Shown: positions 25,861 through 34,391 of the stretch, in pieces
Numbering within the stretch: position 1 is the first letter of the stretch
Layout: each line of letters opens with the position of its first letter
DNA from: Fidelibacterota bacterium
GTDB taxonomy: Bacteria; Fidelibacterota; UBA8477; JABMPR01
DNA: 64,000 bases
Assembly (NCBI GenBank): GCA_016784025.1
Contig: JADHVL010000003.1
Span: forward strand, 124,001-188,000
Direction of reading: 5' to 3'
Notes under the pieces: generated by a model
What the model was told of the DNA's origin: nothing
Seen by the model: only the letters and a program-made list of their open reading frames with translations
The model's database searches: none
Made by a program: the position numbers and the translations under genes

Positions 25861-27402
25861 ATGAGAATAAATTTGAAAATGGCGCTAACCCTGGTATTGG
25901 TTCCCATTATGACAATCAGGGGGCAAGATCTTATGACAGACAAAAACAGTTATGATATTCTCATTAAGAATGGAACCATCATTGATGGTACTGGCAATCC
26001 TGGTTTTCAGGCCGACATTCTTGTTTCCGGAGAGCAGATTGTTCTCATCAAAGATGTGGATCCACACTCAATCACAGCAAAAATAATCATCGATGCTACT
26101 GACATGGTCGTGACTCCAGGCTTTATCGATAATCATGCCCATGGCAATCCCTTAAAAACACCAGAATTCAAGAATTTTTCAGCCATGGGAGTGACCACTA
26201 TCTTTTTAGGGCAGGATGGGGTCAGCAGTGAGAATATATCTGACTGGATGGATGATGTGGATGCCGCCAAGTTAGCCATAAATATTGGCACATATGTTGG
26301 CCATGGCAGTATTCGAAATCAAGCTGGGGTAAAACTTGATCCAAAACCTTCATATGGGGATAGAAGAAAAATGGCCAGACTCGTTGATGAGGCACTTGAA
26401 GCCGGGTGCTTTGGATTATCAACAGGTCTTGAATATCAACCTGGATCTTTCTCAAAATTAAATGAATTGATCGCCATCGCCAAACCCGTTGGGAAAAGAG
26501 GGGGTGTGATCAGCAGTCATACACGAAATGAGGATGATGAGGCGGTTCAAAATTCTATTGCTGAGCTCATCGAGCAGGGAGAAAGTGGAAACTGTGCAGT
26601 TAATATTTCCCACCTAAAGGTTGTGTATGGACACGGAGTACCCAGAGCAGAAGAAATCTTGGAGCAAATGCAGGATGCCCGCCAGCGAGGTGTATCAATA
26701 ACAGCTGACATGTATCCCTATCAGGCAAGCTACACAGGTATTGGGATTGTTTTTCCAGATTGGGCAAAACCACCCTTCAAATATGAGGAGGTAGTCCGCA
26801 CTCAACGTGATGAACTATCAAGCTTTTTAAAAAAGCGGATTCAGATGCGCAATGGTCCAGAGGCCACCCTGTTTGGAACAGCTCCCTGGGCAGGAAAGAC
26901 GCTGAAGCAGGTTGCCAAAGAATTGGGGAAATCTTTTGAAGATGTACTGATTGACGACATTGGACCTAAAGGGGCTAGTGGAGCCTATTTTGTCATGGAT
27001 CAAGAGCTGCAGGACAGGTTATTTCTGGATCCCTATATCATGGCGGGCTCAGATGGAAGTCCTAGCATGAGACACCCCCGGGGCTATGGGTCCTTTGCAA
27101 AAGTGATTCGCTATTATGTGAAAGAGAAAAAATTACTGAAGCTTGAAGAAGCCATCTACAAAATGTCTGGGTTACCTGCAAAGACCGTAGGTCTGGTTGA
27201 GCAAAACAGAGGACTCTTAAAAGAGGGCTTCATTGCTGACATCCTAGTCTTTGATCCAGATCAAATTAAAGATGAGGCGACCTTTGAGAATCCACATGAA
27301 TTGGCAAGGGGATTTGACTGGGTCATCGTAAATGGACAAATTGTTCGGTCAAATGGTGAGTTCACAGAAAATCGTCCTGGAAAAATGCTACGAAAGCGCT
27401 AA
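25861..27402 (+). CDS. Exported D-aminoacylase-like amidohydrolase
   Basis: 513 residues with an N-terminal signal sequence (about 1-20). An amidohydrolase-superfamily enzyme of the N-acyl-D-amino-acid deacylase type: the N-terminal beta-sandwich DILIKNGTIIDGTGNPGF, the metal site VTPGFIDNHAHG, GCFGLSTGLEYQPG, HTRNEDDEAVQNSI, NISHLKVVYGHG (metal His) and IMAGSDGSP (catalytic Asp). The first metal motif reads N-H-A-H rather than the usual D-x-H-x-H. The likely reaction is hydrolysis of N-acyl-D-amino acids or D-amino-acid-containing peptides in the periplasm. GAGAGGAA precedes the ATG. Confidence 0.9.
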   Translation: MRINLKMALTLVLVPIMTIRGQDLMTDKNSYDILIKNGTIIDGTGNPGFQADILVSGEQIVLIKDVDPHSITAKIIIDATDMVVTPGFIDNHAHGNPLKTPEFKNFSAMGVTTIFLGQDGVSSENISDWMDDVDAAKLAINIGTYVGHGSIRNQAGVKLDPKPSYGDRRKMARLVDEALEAGCFGLSTGLEYQPGSFSKLNELIAIAKPVGKRGGVISSHTRNEDDEAVQNSIAELIEQGESGNCAVNISHLKVVYGHGVPRAEEILEQMQDARQRGVSITADMYPYQASYTGIGIVFPDWAKPPFKYEEVVRTQRDELSSFLKKRIQMRNGPEATLFGTAPWAGKTLKQVAKELGKSFEDVLIDDIGPKGASGAYFVMDQELQDRLFLDPYIMAGSDGSPSMRHPRGYGSFAKVIRYYVKEKKLLKLEEAIYKMSGLPAKTVGLVEQNRGLLKEGFIADILVFDPDQIKDEATFENPHELARGFDWVIVNGQIVRSNGEFTENRPGKMLRKR

Positions 27403-27435
27403 GTCCATCAAACTGATGAGAGGGTAAATTACCAT

Positions 27436-27801
27436 ATGCCGAGAATAATAAATTCGCCGACAATCATTGAATCTGAAGGTAACAAACCAAAACGCATAGA
27501 AGAATTTGTAGGTCACGTCAATTCAAACCATGATGAGGTGAGCGTGGCTCGCATGGTGTCACCTGGTGGATGGATGGAACCTGGTCAGCGACCAGAATTT
27601 ATGGAGATAACCCTGGTTTTGAAGGGACAGCTTCATGTTGAATATACTGGTGGTGCGTGCGATGTCATCCCAGGACAATCTATTATCACAGATCCTGGGG
27701 AGTGGGTACGTTATAGTACCCCAGGGGATGGTGGCGCCGAATACGTCGCTGTATGTCTACCAGCATTTTCTCCAGCAACTGTTCATCGAGATGATGAATA
27801 A
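27436..27801 (+). CDS. Cupin-domain protein
   Basis: 121 residues forming one cupin barrel: VARMVSPGGWMEPGQRPEFMEITLVLKGQLHVEYTGG (motif 1), then DVIPGQSIITDPGEWVRYSTPGDGG (motif 2). The usual HxH metal pair is not obvious: the first position is replaced by GQRPEFME, where Glu could serve. Small cupins like this act as isomerases, dioxygenases or ligand-binding proteins; the sequence does not decide. It follows the aminoacylase-like gene by 33 bases. Confidence 0.8.
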   Translation: MPRIINSPTIIESEGNKPKRIEEFVGHVNSNHDEVSVARMVSPGGWMEPGQRPEFMEITLVLKGQLHVEYTGGACDVIPGQSIITDPGEWVRYSTPGDGGAEYVAVCLPAFSPATVHRDDE

Positions 27802-27899
27802 CTACGTATAGAAAATTATAGCTTTGATACTCAGGTTTACACGGGAAATTATCCAACGAATAATTATCGTTGAATCAATACACAAGATAGGGGTTTGAA

Positions 27900-28427
27900 A
27901 TGAAATGTCCGGCATGTGCCAATACACTTGTAGCAACAAAGGTTGGCGAGATCACAGTTGATGTCTGTAAAAATGGTTGTGGTGGTCTCTGGTTTGATAA
28001 CTTTGAACTAAAACGGGTCGACGAGAGACATGAAGCTGCTGGAGAGGCCCTCTTGCAATTTGAAAAGAATCCAGGAGTTTCAGTTGATTTTACTCAAAAA
28101 CGACCCTGTCCCAAATGTGAAGGCGTGACCATGATGAAACATTTCATGAGCATTAAACGGGATGTGGAAGTAGATGAGTGTGCTAATTGTGGTGGGTTCT
28201 GGCTGGATGCAGGTGAATTGGGTCAAATAAGAAATCAATTCAAGACAGAAGCTGACAGAACAAAGGCTGCTGAGAGCTATTTCAGTGATACTTTCGGTGA
28301 AGAGCTGGAGAAGATGTTAGAAGAAAGTCAGGAGAAGGCCGACAGAGCTTCCAGTATTGCCAAAATGTTTCGCTTTTTGCTGCCATCCTATTATATCCCA
28401 GGCAAACAAAAGTGGGGTGCCTTCTAA
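27900..28427 (+). CDS. Double TFIIB-type zinc-ribbon protein
   Basis: 175 residues with two zf-TFIIB-like zinc ribbons: the N-terminal one (MKCPACANTL to CKNGCGGLWFDNFEL) and a second one (RPCPKCEGVTMM to CANCGGFWLDAGEL). Each has the C-x2-C pair, a hydrophobic spacer and the C-x2-C-G-G-x-W-x-D/N signature of this family. The C-terminal 50 residues are helical and hydrophilic. Function unknown; relatives are small cytoplasmic proteins. AGGGG upstream of the ATG. Confidence 0.88.
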   Translation: MKCPACANTLVATKVGEITVDVCKNGCGGLWFDNFELKRVDERHEAAGEALLQFEKNPGVSVDFTQKRPCPKCEGVTMMKHFMSIKRDVEVDECANCGGFWLDAGELGQIRNQFKTEADRTKAAESYFSDTFGEELEKMLEESQEKADRASSIAKMFRFLLPSYYIPGKQKWGAF

Positions 28428-28432
28428 ATTTT

Positions 28433-29071
28433 ATGTCAGAATCTCAGGACTTAGAGACAGGAAATTTCTCTAGTTGGCTTAGTGACACGCGGACAGCGCT
28501 GAGCAATGATGCCGAGATGGATGTACCCTGCGGGGAATGCAATGCCTGTTGTCGATCGTCCTATTTTATCCATATCAAACCTGATGAATTTGATACCGTG
28601 TCTCATATTCCTGATGAACTATTATTTCCTGCTCCTGGTTTGCCTGAGGGGAATGTCCTTATGGGTTATGATGAGAAGGGTCACTGTCCCATGCTGAAAG
28701 ATGGCGCCTGTTCAATCTATGATCACCGCCCCGCCACCTGTCGCAGTTACGATTGCAGGATATTTCCAGCTACAGGAATTCAGATAAGTGGAAAAGACAA
28801 GATCCTCATCTCCCAACAGGTTCAACGCTGGAAATTCAATCTAACTGAAGCTGAAGAAATCAAGGAACACAAGGCGGTTCAAAAAGCTGCCTCATTCTTG
28901 ACACACAAATCAACACTGTTTCCACCTGATGAACTACCAGGTAACCCGACTCAGTTAGCCATTATGGCAATCAAGGTTCACGATCTTTTTCTGGATCAGG
29001 AAAATGAGGCTGTCGATGATTCAAAAATGGTGGATGCTGTTATCACAGCCCATGGAAAATTTGATAGGTAG
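28433..29071 (+). CDS. YkgJ-family cysteine-cluster protein
   Basis: 212 residues. The zinc/iron-chelating cysteine cluster of the YkgJ family is complete: VPCGECNACCRSS near residue 35, GHCPMLKDGACSIYDHRPATCRSYDCRIF further on. It may bind an Fe-S cluster or zinc; the family role is unproven. The ATG at 28433 lies 6 bases after the preceding zinc-ribbon stop; a start at 28412 would overlap that gene. The neighbour relation with another metal-binding protein is suggestive only. Confidence 0.87.
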   Translation: MSESQDLETGNFSSWLSDTRTALSNDAEMDVPCGECNACCRSSYFIHIKPDEFDTVSHIPDELLFPAPGLPEGNVLMGYDEKGHCPMLKDGACSIYDHRPATCRSYDCRIFPATGIQISGKDKILISQQVQRWKFNLTEAEEIKEHKAVQKAASFLTHKSTLFPPDELPGNPTQLAIMAIKVHDLFLDQENEAVDDSKMVDAVITAHGKFDR

Positions 29072-29112
29072 CGCTAATCACCCCGAAAAAGAAAATTTGA
29101 TAAGGAATCGAT

Positions 29113-29925
29113 ATGCAAGTCATCACAAAGAGCTTCATCCTGATGTTTTCTGTGATAGTTCTAGCCTCCTGTTCAAGCTCACCGTCTCAGAAAAAGTTAG
29201 AATCCCTTTTTAGAGAAAAGGGCGTTGTAGGTACCATTGTCATATCCAACCTGGATGGCAGCCAGAAATACCAGGCATATCCTGAGCGGGCCAGGACCGC
29301 CTTCCTGCCAGCCTCAACCTTTAAAATCCCAAATACCCTCATCGCCCTGGAAGAGACAGCCATATCCAGCCCAGATGAGATACTCAAATGGGATGGGAAG
29401 GTTCACTTTGTTGAAGCCTGGAATCAGAATCACTCCTTAATGACTGCATTTCCCGTCTCCTGCGTCTGGTTTTATCAGGAACTCGCCAGGAGAGTCGGCA
29501 ATGAGACATATCTGGAATATCTGAAGACCTTGAATTATGGAAATAGACTCACGGGTTCGGAGATCTCAAGATTCTGGCTGGATGGTGATCTTCGAATTAC
29601 AGCAGAAGAACAAATTGTTTTTCTGAAGAAACTTTATGCAGAGGACCTCCCCTTTCAGTCTGAAAATTTTCAGGTACTGAAGGAGGTCATTGTGGTAGAG
29701 CAATCAGAAGACTACACACTTTACGCAAAAACTGGTTGGGCTGTTCGTGATGATGGAGAGCACATCTGGTGGGTGGGATATGTGGAAAAAGGCGAAGAGG
29801 TCTGGTTTTTTGCCACAAATCTTGAGATTACCAACAACACCCAAGCTCAGTTTCACAAGGAAATTACCAGAGAAGCATTGGGGCTAATCCGTGTGTTGCC
29901 CAAAGTACAAGAGGAGCAAAATTAA
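29113..29925 (+). CDS. Class D (OXA-type) serine beta-lactamase, lipoprotein
   Basis: 270 residues with a lipoprotein signal (LASC, Cys20), so it is likely anchored in the periplasm. All class D active-site motifs are intact: S68-T69-F70-K71 (nucleophile and carboxylated lysine), S116-C117-V118, Y142-G143-N144, the W155 motif FWLDGDLRIT and K206-T207-G208. This argues for a working beta-lactamase; the spectrum cannot be judged. Class D relatives that act as penicillin sensors (BlaR-type) have a membrane domain that is missing here. AAGGAA precedes the ATG, and the next gene begins directly at its stop. No mobile element is nearby, so it looks like a chromosomal resident gene. Confidence 0.93.
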   Translation: MQVITKSFILMFSVIVLASCSSSPSQKKLESLFREKGVVGTIVISNLDGSQKYQAYPERARTAFLPASTFKIPNTLIALEETAISSPDEILKWDGKVHFVEAWNQNHSLMTAFPVSCVWFYQELARRVGNETYLEYLKTLNYGNRLTGSEISRFWLDGDLRITAEEQIVFLKKLYAEDLPFQSENFQVLKEVIVVEQSEDYTLYAKTGWAVRDDGEHIWWVGYVEKGEEVWFFATNLEITNNTQAQFHKEITREALGLIRVLPKVQEEQN

Positions 29926-30375
29926 TTGCTGCATATCTACGTAGATGCTGATGCTTGTCCCGTTAAGAATGAAGTATATCGCGTTGCCGACCGATATGAG
30001 CTCATGGTCACCCTCGTATCAAATTCCAGGATTCGTGTTCCTCAAAGTTCACGCGTTAAGCTGGAAGTTGTCGGTGATGGTTTCGATGAAGCTGATGATT
30101 GGATTGTGGACCACGTACAAGATGGTGATGTGGTCATCACAGCAGATATACCTCTGGCAGGACGTTGCATTACTGCTGGTGCTGAGGTGTTGAGTAATTC
30201 TGGAAAACGGTTTACCGATGATAATATTGGTCAGACACTGGCCACCCGGGATCTACTGACAGAGTTAAGAGGAGCTGGTGAAATTACAGGCGGTCCAGCA
30301 CCGCTGACTCAGAGAGACCGATCTGAATTCCTTCAGAAATTGGATGTTGTTATTCAGTCCATTAGACGGAGATAA
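29926..30375 (+). CDS. YaiI/YqxD family protein (DUF188)
   Basis: 149 residues of the UPF0178/DUF188 family, probably a PIN-like nuclease fold: IYVDADACPVKNEVYRVADRY, VVGDGFDEADDWIVDHVQDGDVVITADIPLA with clustered Asp residues, and GKRFTDDNIGQTLATRDLL. The biochemical role is unknown. The TTG start directly follows the beta-lactamase stop with no gap, and the family N-terminus begins right there, so translational coupling is likely. Confidence 0.92.
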   Translation: MLHIYVDADACPVKNEVYRVADRYELMVTLVSNSRIRVPQSSRVKLEVVGDGFDEADDWIVDHVQDGDVVITADIPLAGRCITAGAEVLSNSGKRFTDDNIGQTLATRDLLTELRGAGEITGGPAPLTQRDRSEFLQKLDVVIQSIRRR

Positions 30376-30412
30376 AGTTATAGTAATAGACAAAGAAGAA
30401 AGTGGGCTAAAT

Positions 30413-31258
30413 ATGAAAAAGAGTTCTATGATTTTCACAGGAATACTGGTTCTTATTCTCAGTGTCAGTGGAGCTAACTCAATTTATTCACAGAAATTGA
30501 CCATGCACCTTTCTGGGGGCGACCACTTTTTCATTGAATCTTTGATGCAGAATGAAATTGCAGAGACAGAAGTCAACCATACCATTCTGGCAGGTCCACT
30601 ATCACATCGTGAGAAGCTTGCCAGAAAACATGATCATATCCTGATCTTTATAAAGGGCGTCGGTACACTGAGATCAGGTTCAGATGCTTATAGCATTGAA
30701 CCTGAAAGCATTGCGTTGACAAATGCCCAAAAACGTGTTCTAATTGAAGTCGCTGCCGGGGATACACTTCACTATATCCATATCAAGAAAAAGCTATCAA
30801 AACTGGACCAAAAAGAGATGAAAACCTTTCCTTCTAAAAACAGGGAGGGCATTTATTTCAAACGATTTGTGGACTGTGAAGCTTATACCGAAAAAATTAA
30901 AAGCCCCAATACGGTTAGCCGAACCGTGTTGCCCAAAGATCACGCGCCACGAGTTGCCATGGGGACGGTGGACACCAAAGGTCCGGATGCAGTCGGAGCC
31001 CACGAACATCCTATGCTGGATCAGCTATTCCTTGGGTTATCCGGCAATGATGCCATGGTATTTGCAGGTACAGACTCAATAGCCTTCCATGAATGGGAAA
31101 TTTTACACATTCCAATTGGAGCCAGCCACTGGGTAACCGTAGGGGAAAACAAACGTATGTATTACCAGTGGATGGATTTCTTTCTCACCACAGCAGGACA
31201 GGAATGGTTGAAAACACACAAAAAGATTGATGATTATAACAATACAGATAAGAAATAG
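30413..31258 (+). CDS. Exported double-cupin protein
   Basis: 281 residues with a signal peptide (about 1-25, ending NSIYSQ). Two cupin barrels follow: the first around HDHILIFIKGVGTLRSG and SIEPESIALTNAQKR, the second around GAHEHPMLDQLFLGLSGNDAMVF and HEWEILHIPIGASHWV, which has a plausible metal site with two histidines and a glutamate. Periplasmic location makes a sugar or small-molecule binding or isomerising role possible; the sequence gives no substrate. The ATG at 30413 is chosen because it starts the signal peptide. Confidence 0.75.
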   Translation: MKKSSMIFTGILVLILSVSGANSIYSQKLTMHLSGGDHFFIESLMQNEIAETEVNHTILAGPLSHREKLARKHDHILIFIKGVGTLRSGSDAYSIEPESIALTNAQKRVLIEVAAGDTLHYIHIKKKLSKLDQKEMKTFPSKNREGIYFKRFVDCEAYTEKIKSPNTVSRTVLPKDHAPRVAMGTVDTKGPDAVGAHEHPMLDQLFLGLSGNDAMVFAGTDSIAFHEWEILHIPIGASHWVTVGENKRMYYQWMDFFLTTAGQEWLKTHKKIDDYNNTDKK

Positions 31259-31282
31259 TTATTAGAAATTGGGGAGATAATA

Positions 31283-31744
31283 ATGACTGATCAGATGACG
31301 ATTGAATCGTTTCTTGGCGAAAGAAAACTGGCCTTGGCTGGAGTATCCAGAAAAGCCAGTAAGTTTGGCAATGCAGTTCTCAAGGAGTTGAGCAGTAAGG
31401 GTTATGAATTACTTTTGGTTCATCCTGAAGCAGAGACTATCAATGGTGTCGCTTGCCATGGGTCTCTGGCTGAATTACCTGCAGATGTGGGTGGGTTGAT
31501 AAATGTAGTACCACCAGTACAGACCGAAAAGTTGGTTCAAGAAGCCTATTCGGCAGGGATCAAGAAAATCTGGATGCAGCAAGGGTCTGATTCACCTGTT
31601 GCCATCCAATATTGTAAGGAGCATGAGATGGAGGTTGTCCATGGGGAATGCATACTGATGTTTGCTCAGCCCAGGGGATTGCATAAGTTCCATCATTGGC
31701 TATGGGGTCTCTTCGGAAAGCTACCCAAGGGTCATCATAAATGA
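31283..31744 (+). CDS. CoA-binding domain protein (YccU-like)
   Basis: 153 residues of the CoA_binding_2 family: a Rossmann fold with LALAGVSRKASKFGNAVLKEL, YELLLVHPEAETINGVACHGSLAELP and IKKIWMQQGSDS, then HGECILMF. The family binds CoA in the succinyl-CoA ligase manner but lacks the catalytic part, and its role is unknown. GGGGAG sits upstream of the ATG. Confidence 0.9.
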   Translation: MTDQMTIESFLGERKLALAGVSRKASKFGNAVLKELSSKGYELLLVHPEAETINGVACHGSLAELPADVGGLINVVPPVQTEKLVQEAYSAGIKKIWMQQGSDSPVAIQYCKEHEMEVVHGECILMFAQPRGLHKFHHWLWGLFGKLPKGHHK

Positions 31745-31766
31745 TCTATTCAACGATTGGGATAAT

Positions 31767-32756
31767 ATGAAAGTACTGTTTATCGGTGGAACTGGTATCA
31801 TCAGTTCAGCCTGTTCAGACCTGGCAGTTTCCAGAGGTATTGATCTGTACCATTTGAATAGAGGGCGGAGTGCCAATTTAAGACCAGTATCTGGGGTTAA
31901 AAATATTCAAGCAGATTTCAGGAATTATGCAGAGACTGAACAGGCTCTGGGAAATCATAAATTTGATGTCGTGGTCAACTGGATCGGTTTTACCCCGGAG
32001 CAAATTCAAGCTGATATCCAAATGTTTAACAGCAGAACAGACCAATATGTCTTTATTAGTTCTGCTTCCATCTATGAGACACCACCTAGCAGCTTGCCCA
32101 TTACAGAGAATACGATGTTGAGCAATCCTTATTGGGAGTATTCACGTATAAAAATCGCCTGCGAAGACCTCCTGCGAAAAAGTTATGAGGATCAAGGATT
32201 CCCATACACCATTGTGCGCCCTTCTCATACCTATGACAAAACACTCATTCCTCTGCAGGGTGGGATTACTGCCCTCATGCGTTTAAAGCAGGAGCATCAA
32301 GTCGTTGTTCATGGTGATGGATCATCTCTTTGGACCTTAACCCATCACAGAGATTTTGCCATTGGATTGGTCGGTCTATTGGGAAAAAAGGAATCTATTA
32401 ACGAGGCCTATCATATCACTGGAGATGAGTGGTTATCCTGGGATAATATCTTTCACTTGATGGGTGCCGCCATGGGAGTTGAACCCAACATGGTTCATAT
32501 CCCTTCAGACATCATCGCCACCTATGACCCTGTGTTTGGTGAAGGACTTTTGGGAGACAAAACCCACAGTATGATTTTTGATAATTCAAAAATTAAGGCT
32601 CTGGTGCCAGATTTTTCGGCTAAGATACCATTTGAACAGGGTGCCCGGGAGATTGTGGCCTGGTATGAGGCTGATGCTGCGCGTCAGAAAATAGATCCTC
32701 ATCTCAATGGTCTTTTCGATAAAATGATTCAAGATTATTCTGCCGTGGGACGATAA
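31767..32756 (+). CDS. NAD-dependent epimerase/dehydratase (extended SDR)
   Basis: 329 residues. Rossmann nucleotide-binding motif VLFIGGTGIISSACS at the N-terminus, IQADFRNY, VVNWIGFTPEQI, then the catalytic region YVFISSASIYE with the tyrosine in YWEYSRIKIACED (Y-x3-K). It resembles atypical SDRs of the RNA-binding or isoflavone-reductase-like type such as CSP41-related proteins. Substrate not identifiable. The ATG at 31767 opens the glycine-rich fold; longer reading frames would overlap the CoA-binding gene. Confidence 0.88.
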   Translation: MKVLFIGGTGIISSACSDLAVSRGIDLYHLNRGRSANLRPVSGVKNIQADFRNYAETEQALGNHKFDVVVNWIGFTPEQIQADIQMFNSRTDQYVFISSASIYETPPSSLPITENTMLSNPYWEYSRIKIACEDLLRKSYEDQGFPYTIVRPSHTYDKTLIPLQGGITALMRLKQEHQVVVHGDGSSLWTLTHHRDFAIGLVGLLGKKESINEAYHITGDEWLSWDNIFHLMGAAMGVEPNMVHIPSDIIATYDPVFGEGLLGDKTHSMIFDNSKIKALVPDFSAKIPFEQGAREIVAWYEADAARQKIDPHLNGLFDKMIQDYSAVGR

Positions 32757-32778
32757 GCAAGGGGGTCAAGGAGTCAGT

Positions 32779-33504
32779 ATGTACAATGAATATCACTCGC
32801 TTGCCAGCCACATTGGGAAACTTGATCTAGGTGATTATCTGGAGTTCGGATGCGGCGATGGAGGATTTCTCAAATATGTCCTTGATGGGAATGAGTCATT
32901 CAAGTCAGTCACGGCAGTAGACATAAACACAGCATCAGTCGAGAAGGCTAAAGAGACCCTGGTTGACTATGATATTCAATTCATTACTCAGGAGAAACTA
33001 CCGCTAAAAATTGAGTCGGATCGATTCTCAACCATAACCCTATCAAACACCTTGCATCATCTCATAGATAAGAAATCCGTATTTGAAGAGCTAAAAAGAT
33101 TGATCAAACGAGATGGTCAAATCATCATTACTGAGATGATCAGTAATGACCTTACTGAACCAGAGCAAACCTATTGTCGTTTCCATGCACTACGGGCAGA
33201 GGTGGATCGGATGCATGGAATATTTCATGAAACCACCTATACATCTTTTGAAATCCAGGAGATGGTTTCTGGAGCAGGATTGAGGATAGATTCAAAGGAA
33301 ATATTACTCAATGCTAAAGAGGTTGATCCAGACAATAGTGAGGCTACCGAAATGGAAGCGACAATCGATGAGTTGACCCGATCAGTCAGTGAGAGGCCGG
33401 AATTCCTCGCTTTGGAAGAATCTGCCAGGAGTATCAAAGCACATCTATATCAATATGGCATCAAACGCCCGAGACAACTATATCTCGAAACCACCATTCA
33501 TTAA
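32779..33504 (+). CDS. Class I SAM-dependent methyltransferase
   Basis: 241 residues. Motif I is LEFGCGDGGFLKYVL, followed by VTAVDINTASVEKA (motif II acid), FSTITLSNTLHHLI (motif IV) and RDGQIIITEMI (motif VI), the standard class I fold in order. The acceptor is unknown. AAGGAG precedes the ATG; it starts 22 bases after the SDR gene. Confidence 0.9.
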   Translation: MYNEYHSLASHIGKLDLGDYLEFGCGDGGFLKYVLDGNESFKSVTAVDINTASVEKAKETLVDYDIQFITQEKLPLKIESDRFSTITLSNTLHHLIDKKSVFEELKRLIKRDGQIIITEMISNDLTEPEQTYCRFHALRAEVDRMHGIFHETTYTSFEIQEMVSGAGLRIDSKEILLNAKEVDPDNSEATEMEATIDELTRSVSERPEFLALEESARSIKAHLYQYGIKRPRQLYLETTIH

Positions 33505-33575
33505 CGAGTCAGAGGCATTCAAAACACTCCAAATCTAGCTATATTGAATGCTAATAATAATGACAGGACCACAAC

Positions 33576-34391
33576 ATGAATACAGCGACTTTCTCCAATA
33601 TATTGCCCCAAGCCAAGAGCCTCATCGGCATGATCCATGTCCAGGCTTTACCAGGCACACCTCAAAACCATCTATCTGTTTCTGAAATTGCTGCCCAGGC
33701 AGTAAAGGAGGCAAAAATTCTTGCTGAATATGGGATGCAATCCATAGCACTGGAGAATATGCACGATGTGCCCTATTTGAATCGTGAGGTGGGACCAGAA
33801 ATTATTGCGGCGCTAACCCGGATATGCTCCGATGTCCGTGCGGTGACAGACCTACCAATGGGGCTCCAGATTCTGGCAGGGGCGAATCAAGCGGCATTAT
33901 CTGTAGCTCAAGCTTCAGAACTACAATTCATTCGCGCCGAGGGTTTTGTCTTTGGACACATGGCCGACGAAGGCATGTTCCAATCAGACGCTGGCGAACT
34001 CCTTCGCTTTCGGAAACAAATTGGGGCAGAAGAGATCCTGATCTTTACCGATATCAAGAAGAAGCACAGTAGCCACGCCATGACCTCCGATGTGTCCCTT
34101 GAAGATACGGTTGAAGCGGCTAAATTTTTTCTTAGTGATGGCGTGATAATCACTGGAACCCATACAGGCAAACCTGTGAATCAGCAAGAGCTTGGAAGCG
34201 TCTACGCATCTGCAAAACTACCTGTCCTGGTGGGGAGTGGCGTAACACCCAAGGGTCTCTCTGAAATCTTTGATACTGCAGATGCCTTTATCGTTGGCAG
34301 TTATTTCAAGCAGGGGGGCAATTGGAAAAATGACCCTGATCCCCAGCGAATCGAGTCCCTGATTAATGCTCGTAAAAGTTTGCTTTCATGA
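33576..34391 (+). CDS. BtpA family protein (TIM barrel)
   Basis: 271 residues of the BtpA/SgcQ family: SLIGMIHVQALPGTP, IALENMHDVPYLNREVGPE, LQILAGANQAALSVAQASE, FIRAEGFVFGHMADEG and ILIFTDIKKKHSSHAMT mark successive strands of a TIM barrel. In cyanobacteria BtpA supports photosystem I assembly; in other bacteria the family is tied to sugar or nucleoside catabolism and thought to be an aldolase or epimerase. Here it overlaps the next gene by 4 bases (ATGA). Confidence 0.9.
   Translation: MNTATFSNILPQAKSLIGMIHVQALPGTPQNHLSVSEIAAQAVKEAKILAEYGMQSIALENMHDVPYLNREVGPEIIAALTRICSDVRAVTDLPMGLQILAGANQAALSVAQASELQFIRAEGFVFGHMADEGMFQSDAGELLRFRKQIGAEEILIFTDIKKKHSSHAMTSDVSLEDTVEAAKFFLSDGVIITGTHTGKPVNQQELGSVYASAKLPVLVGSGVTPKGLSEIFDTADAFIVGSYFKQGGNWKNDPDPQRIESLINARKSLLS

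Noticed and set aside
29113-29925. Interpretation of the beta-lactamase as a recently acquired mobile resistance gene
   Set aside because: No integron, transposase or flanking repeat is present, and it is translationally coupled to a DUF188 gene in an ordinary operon.
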